A stretch of 61,640 bases of DNA, from the NCBI GenBank assembly GCA_937958625.1, contig CALGNO010000174.1, forward strand, positions 1-61,640. The letters run 5' to 3'. This stretch comes from an uncultured Neomegalonema sp. GTDB taxonomy: Bacteria > Pseudomonadota > Alphaproteobacteria > Rhodobacterales > Rhodobacteraceae. The notes below the pieces were generated by a model, which saw only the letters and a program-made list of their open reading frames with translations, was not told where the DNA came from and ran no database searches. The position numbers and the translations under genes are program-made. Shown piece by piece: positions 57,606-61,640 of the stretch (positions within the stretch are counted from its first letter, which is position 1; every line of letters starts with the position of its first letter).

Positions 57606-59345
57606 ATGCGCAAACAGCTTATGACGGCTGTCGCAGCACTGGCCGTATTGGCCAGTACGCCAGCAGCCTGGGCCGATATGGCGGCCGCCGAAAAATGGAT
57701 CGCCGATGAATTTCAGCCCTCGGCCATTTCCATGGACGAGCAAAAGGCCGAGATGGAATGGTTCATCAAGGCCGCCGAGCCCTTCGCGGGCATGGAAATC
57801 AACGTGCTGTCGGAAACGATTCCGACCCACACCTACGAAAGCCAGACGCTGACCAAGGCCTTCGAGGAAATCACCGGCATCAAGGTCAACCACCAGCTGC
57901 TCGGCGAGGGTGAAGTCGTTCAGGCCGTGCAGACCCAGATGCAGACGGGCCGCAACCTCTATGACGGCTACATCAACGACTCCGATCTGATCGGCACCCA
58001 TTCGCGGCTTGGCCTTGCGACCAACCTGACCGAGTGGATGGCGGGCGAAGGGTCCGACGTGACCTCGCCGACCCTCGATCTCGATGATTTCATGGGCATT
58101 TCCTACACCACCGGCCCGAATGGCGACCTGTATCAGTTGCCCGACCAGCAATTCGCGAACCTCTACTGGTTCCGTAAAGACTGGTTCGACAACGAAGACT
58201 ATCAGGAGCAGTTCAAGGCCAAGTACGGCTACGATCTCGGCGTACCGGTCAACTGGTCGGCCTATGAGGATATCGCCGAGTTCTTCTCCGAAGACGTGAA
58301 GGAAATCGACGGCACGGCGATCTATGGCCACATGGATTACGGCAAGCGCGCGCCTGATCTTGGTTGGCGCATGACCGATGCGTGGCTCTCGATGGCGGGT
58401 GCAGGGTCGAAGGGTCTGCCCAACGGTGTGCCGATCGACGAATGGGGCATCCGCATGGAAGCCGGGTCGTGCAACCCCGCCGGTGCCAGCGTCAGCCGCG
58501 GCGGCGCGACCAACGGCCCCGCAGCGGTCTATGCCATCCGTAAATGGGATGAGTGGCTGCGCAAATACGCGCCTCCGGGTGCCGCGAACTACGACTTCTA
58601 CCAGTCGCTGCCCGCCCTGAGCCAAGGCAACGTCGCCCAGCAGATTTTCTGGTACACGGCCTTCACCCAGTCGATGGTCGCCAGTCAGGAAGACGGCAAC
58701 AATACCGTTGACGAGGACGGTATGCCCCTGTGGCGCATGGCGCCCTCGCCCCACGGCCCCTATTGGGAAGAAGGCCAGAAGGTCGGGTATCAGGACGTGG
58801 GTTCGTGGACGCTGTTCAACTCCACCCCCGTCGACCGCCGCAAGGCCGCGTGGCTTTATGCACAATTCGTGACCTCGAAAACCGTCGACACGAAAAAGAG
58901 CCATGTGGGTCTGACCTTCGCCCGGGACAGTTCGGTCAATGACGAGAGCTTTACCGAGCGCGCGCCGAAACTCGGCGGTCTGGTCGAGTTCTATCGCTCC
59001 ACGGACCGGGAAATGTGGACGCCGACTGGCGTGAACGTGCCCGATTATCCGAAGCTGGCGCAGATCTGGTGGCAGCAGATTGGTGACGTGAACTCCGGCG
59101 CCTTTACCCCACAGGAAGCGATGGACCGCCTCGCCGAGGAAATGGACATCACCATGGCCCGGATGCAGCGCGCCGATGAGGGTGCCGAGGTCTATAGCGG
59201 CTGTGGCCCGCGCCTCAACGACCCGAAGGATGCCTCCGAGTGGCTCGGCAAGGGCGGGGCAAAAGCCAAGCTCGACAACGAAAAGCCTCAAGGCCAGACC
59301 GTCAACTACGACGAGCTGATCAAAAGCTGGGCAGCAGCGGAATAA
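57606..59345 (+). CDS. glpV: Glycerol ABC transporter substrate-binding protein (GlpV-like)
   Basis: Long sugar-type SBP with signal peptide, divergent from glpR-glpD-glpK and followed by two ABC ATPases. Confidence 0.82.
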   Translation: MRKQLMTAVAALAVLASTPAAWADMAAAEKWIADEFQPSAISMDEQKAEMEWFIKAAEPFAGMEINVLSETIPTHTYESQTLTKAFEEITGIKVNHQLLGEGEVVQAVQTQMQTGRNLYDGYINDSDLIGTHSRLGLATNLTEWMAGEGSDVTSPTLDLDDFMGISYTTGPNGDLYQLPDQQFANLYWFRKDWFDNEDYQEQFKAKYGYDLGVPVNWSAYEDIAEFFSEDVKEIDGTAIYGHMDYGKRAPDLGWRMTDAWLSMAGAGSKGLPNGVPIDEWGIRMEAGSCNPAGASVSRGGATNGPAAVYAIRKWDEWLRKYAPPGAANYDFYQSLPALSQGNVAQQIFWYTAFTQSMVASQEDGNNTVDEDGMPLWRMAPSPHGPYWEEGQKVGYQDVGSWTLFNSTPVDRRKAAWLYAQFVTSKTVDTKKSHVGLTFARDSSVNDESFTERAPKLGGLVEFYRSTDREMWTPTGVNVPDYPKLAQIWWQQIGDVNSGAFTPQEAMDRLAEEMDITMARMQRADEGAEVYSGCGPRLNDPKDASEWLGKGGAKAKLDNEKPQGQTVNYDELIKSWAAAE

Positions 59346-59358
59346 GCCGCAGTCTCGC

Positions 59359-59389
59359 AATACCCCGGGTGCAACAGGCCCGGGGTATT
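59359..59389 (+). terminator. Hairpin between glpV and glpS
   Basis: AATACCCCGGG-TGCAACAGG-CCCGGGGTATT, perfect 11-bp stem, no strong T-tract. Confidence 0.6.
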
Positions 59390-59390
59390 C

Positions 59391-59461
59391 TGTCATCCTC
59401 GGGCTTGACCCGAGGATCTCTCGCCACCGCTGAAGACCCTCGAATCAAGTCCGAGGGTGAC
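59391..59461. repeat. Nested palindromic intergenic element
   Basis: TGTCATCCTCGGGCTTGACCCGAGGATCT...AGACCCTCGAATCAAGTCCGAGGGTGAC: outer and inner inverted repeats. Confidence 0.65.
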
Positions 59462-59483
59462 GGTTTGGAAGGGGCGAAACTAC

Positions 59484-60545
59484 ATGACCATCGAACTGAG
59501 AAATATGGTCAAGCGCGTCGGCGCGGAGACCCATATCTATGACACCTCGGTCACGTTGGCCGAAACCGGCTTTAACGTGCTGCTCGGCGAAACGCGCTCG
59601 GGCAAGACCACGCTGATCAAGCTGATCGCCGGACTGGAGCGCCCGACATCCGGCGAGGTCTGGATCAAGGGTCGCAACGTCACCGCCGTGTCGCCCCAGA
59701 AACGCAGTGTCGGGCTGGTGCACCAGTTCTTCGTCAACTATCCCAATATGACGGTGTTCGAGAATATCGCCTCGCCCCTGCGCGTGGCGGGAGTGGGCCG
59801 CAAGGAACGCACGCGCCGGGTCGAGGAAGCCGCCGAACTCATGCGCCTGACCCCGATGCTCAAACGCCGCCCGTCCGAGCTGTCCGGTGGCCAGCAACAG
59901 CGCACGGCGCTGGCCCGCGCCATCGTCAAGGATTGCGACGTTGTCCTGTTCGACGAGCCGCTGGCCAACCTCGATTACAAGCTGCGCGAGGAATTGCGCG
60001 ACGAATTGCCAAAGCTGCTCGCAGGGCGCGGGTCGATTGTCGTCTACGCGACCTCTGAACCGCACGAGGCCCTGCTGCTCGGCGGTCATACCGCGACGAT
60101 GAAAGAGGGCCGGATCACGCAATTCGGCGAGACATCATCGGTCTTTCGCCAACCCCGCGATCTGGAGACGGCGCGGGTCTTCTCCGACCCGCCGATCAAT
60201 GCCGCTGCCGTACGCAAGCAGGGCGGCGCGATTATCATGGACGGCGCCGAATGGGCCGTCCCGCCAGTGCTGGCAAATGCGCCCGATGGTCCCTACACCC
60301 TCGGCCTGCATCCCCATGCGGTGACGCCGAAACCCGAGAGCGACAATGCGGTGCGGGTCAAAGGCACCGTCGGGATCACTGAACTCAGCGGCTCGGAATC
60401 TATCGCCCATTTCAAGCGCGGCGACGAGGACTGGGTGTCCCAGTCCCACGGGGTCTATCCCTTTGAGTTGGGCGCGGCGCAGGATTTTTATTTCGATGCC
60501 GGACGCGGGCTTTATTTTGACGAGAGTGGGAGGCTGGTGGCGTGA
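59484..60545 (+). CDS. glpS: Glycerol ABC transporter ATP-binding protein GlpS-like
   Basis: [64 protein letters not shown]. Confidence 0.85.
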   Translation: MTIELRNMVKRVGAETHIYDTSVTLAETGFNVLLGETRSGKTTLIKLIAGLERPTSGEVWIKGRNVTAVSPQKRSVGLVHQFFVNYPNMTVFENIASPLRVAGVGRKERTRRVEEAAELMRLTPMLKRRPSELSGGQQQRTALARAIVKDCDVVLFDEPLANLDYKLREELRDELPKLLAGRGSIVVYATSEPHEALLLGGHTATMKEGRITQFGETSSVFRQPRDLETARVFSDPPINAAAVRKQGGAIIMDGAEWAVPPVLANAPDGPYTLGLHPHAVTPKPESDNAVRVKGTVGITELSGSESIAHFKRGDEDWVSQSHGVYPFELGAAQDFYFDAGRGLYFDESGRLVA

Positions 60546-60577
60546 TGGAAAAGATACCGCCGCAGGCGACCATTATA

Positions 60578-60665
60578 CCCTCTCCCCGTGGGAGAGGGAT
60601 GGGTGAGGGTAACTTCCCTCGCGCCGACCGCCCCCTCACCTCAACCCTCTCCCGGAGGGAGAGGG
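60578..60665. repeat. Paired palindromic repeat element between glpS and glpT
   Basis: CCCTCTCCCCGTGGGAGAGGG ... CCCTCTCCCGGAGGGAGAGGG flanking GGGTGAGGG / CCCCTCACC. Confidence 0.7.
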
Positions 60666-60690
60666 AGTTCAGCGCACGGGGCCTCGGCTA

Positions 60691-61640
60691 ATGGCCCGCA
60701 TCACCCTCGACAACCTGCGCCATTCCTACATGGCGAACCCGAAAACCGACGCCGATTTCGCCCTGCAACAGATTGATCTGGAGTGGAACGACGGCGGCGC
60801 TTACGCCCTGCTCGGCCCTTCGGGTTGCGGCAAGTCCACCTTGCTCAACATCATCTCCGGCCTGATCGACCCGTCCCACGGGCGCATCCTGTTCGATGGG
60901 CAGGACGTCACCGGCCTGACACCCGCCGAGCGCAATATCGCGCAGGTTTTCCAGTTTCCGGTCATCTATGACACCATGACCGTCTATGACAATCTCGCCT
61001 TTCCCCTGCGCAATCGCGGGGTGGCCAAGGCGCAGGTCGATGCCCGCGTGCGCGAGATTGCCGAGTTGATCGATATGACCGCGATGCTCGGCACCCGCGC
61101 CTCGAACCTGACCCCGGACAACAAGCAAAAGATTTCGATGGGCCGGGGCCTCGTGCGCGACGACGTGAATGTCATCATGTTCGATGAGCCGCTGACCGTC
61201 ATCGACCCGCATCTGAAATGGCAGTTGCGGTCCAAGCTGCGCGAATTGCACGAGCGCATTGCGCTGACGATGATCTACGTCACCCACGACCAGACCGAGG
61301 CGCTGACCTTTGCCGACAAGGTGGTCGTGATGGACGAGGGCGTCGTGGTGCAGGTCGGCACGCCGGTCGAGTTGTTCGAGCGACCCACGCATACCTTTGT
61401 CGGCCACTTCATCGGCTCGCCGGGTATGAACCTGTTGCCCTGCGAATTGCGCGGCGATCAAGCGTTCTTCCGCGACAGTCACGTCCCGGTCGAAGGCGGC
61501 GAAGTACAGGCGAGCGGCCAGCGGCTAGAGATCGGAATCCGCCCGGAATTCGTGCACTTCGCGCCCGAAGGCGTGCCGGTAGAGGTGGTCAAGGTCGCCG
61601 ATGCGGGCCGCCACCGCATCGTCGAAACCCGCGCCGGGGA
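60691..61640 (+). CDS. glpT: Glycerol ABC transporter ATP-binding protein GlpT-like (truncated at window end)
   Basis: MARITLDNLRHSYMANPKTDADFALQQIDLEW; LLGPSGCGKSTLLNIISGL; VIMFDEPLTVIDPHLKWQLRSKL; missing from the ORF track because no stop is in the window. Confidence 0.85.
   Translation, partial: MARITLDNLRHSYMANPKTDADFALQQIDLEWNDGGAYALLGPSGCGKSTLLNIISGLIDPSHGRILFDGQDVTGLTPAERNIAQVFQFPVIYDTMTVYDNLAFPLRNRGVAKAQVDARVREIAELIDMTAMLGTRASNLTPDNKQKISMGRGLVRDDVNVIMFDEPLTVIDPHLKWQLRSKLRELHERIALTMIYVTHDQTEALTFADKVVVMDEGVVVQVGTPVELFERPTHTFVGHFIGSPGMNLLPCELRGDQAFFRDSHVPVEGGEVQASGQRLEIGIRPEFVHFAPEGVPVEVVKVADAGRHRIVETRAG

Noticed and set aside
57474-59396. 640-aa minus-strand ORF covering the glpV gene
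   Set aside because: Antisense shadow ORF in GC-rich coding DNA; the plus-strand GlpV-like protein with a signal peptide explains the region.

Overview
The window is a GC-rich alphaproteobacterial chromosome segment, Rhodobacterales-like in gene content. It contains:
(1) ~1-10.4 kb: an amide/urea module. A hybrid histidine kinase with an N-terminal NCS1-type transporter domain, plus a response regulator, is divergent from a urt/fmd-type ABC transporter, formamidase fmdA and fmdB.
(2) 10.5-12.8 kb: a 3-hydroxyisobutyrate-dehydrogenase-like gene and a patatin-like lipoprotein.
(3) ~12.9-28.4 kb: an accessory island ending at a tRNA-Gln gene. It holds an orphan Imm11-like immunity gene, a VbhA-like antitoxin without a visible Fic gene, a DUF4145 protein with a very basic tail, a PadR/membrane protein pair, and a Tn7-like TnsA-TnsB-TnsC-TniQ cassette. 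In that cassette tnsB has an in-frame stop and tniQ has a probable homopolymer frameshift. It also holds a Ner-like regulator beside three 20-bp tandem repeats, and a 1509-aa nuclease-STAND NTPase candidate defence protein.
(4) 28.4-61.6 kb: mostly core genes (two tRNAs, an iolG-like gene, fabA-fabB-fabI interrupted by an AT-rich orphan ORF, csp, thiN, aapJQMP, metC-like, modA-like, ndk, an S8 peptidase, an HpsN/HisD-like dehydrogenase, glpK, glpD, glpR and a glpVST-type glycerol ABC transporter truncated at the window edge).
The strongest leads are the transporter-kinase fusion, the nuclease-STAND protein beside a decayed Tn7-like element, the AT-rich ORF between fabB and fabI, and the recurring perfect hairpins after ABC substrate-binding-protein genes. 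All family calls come from reading motifs by eye; no database search was run.
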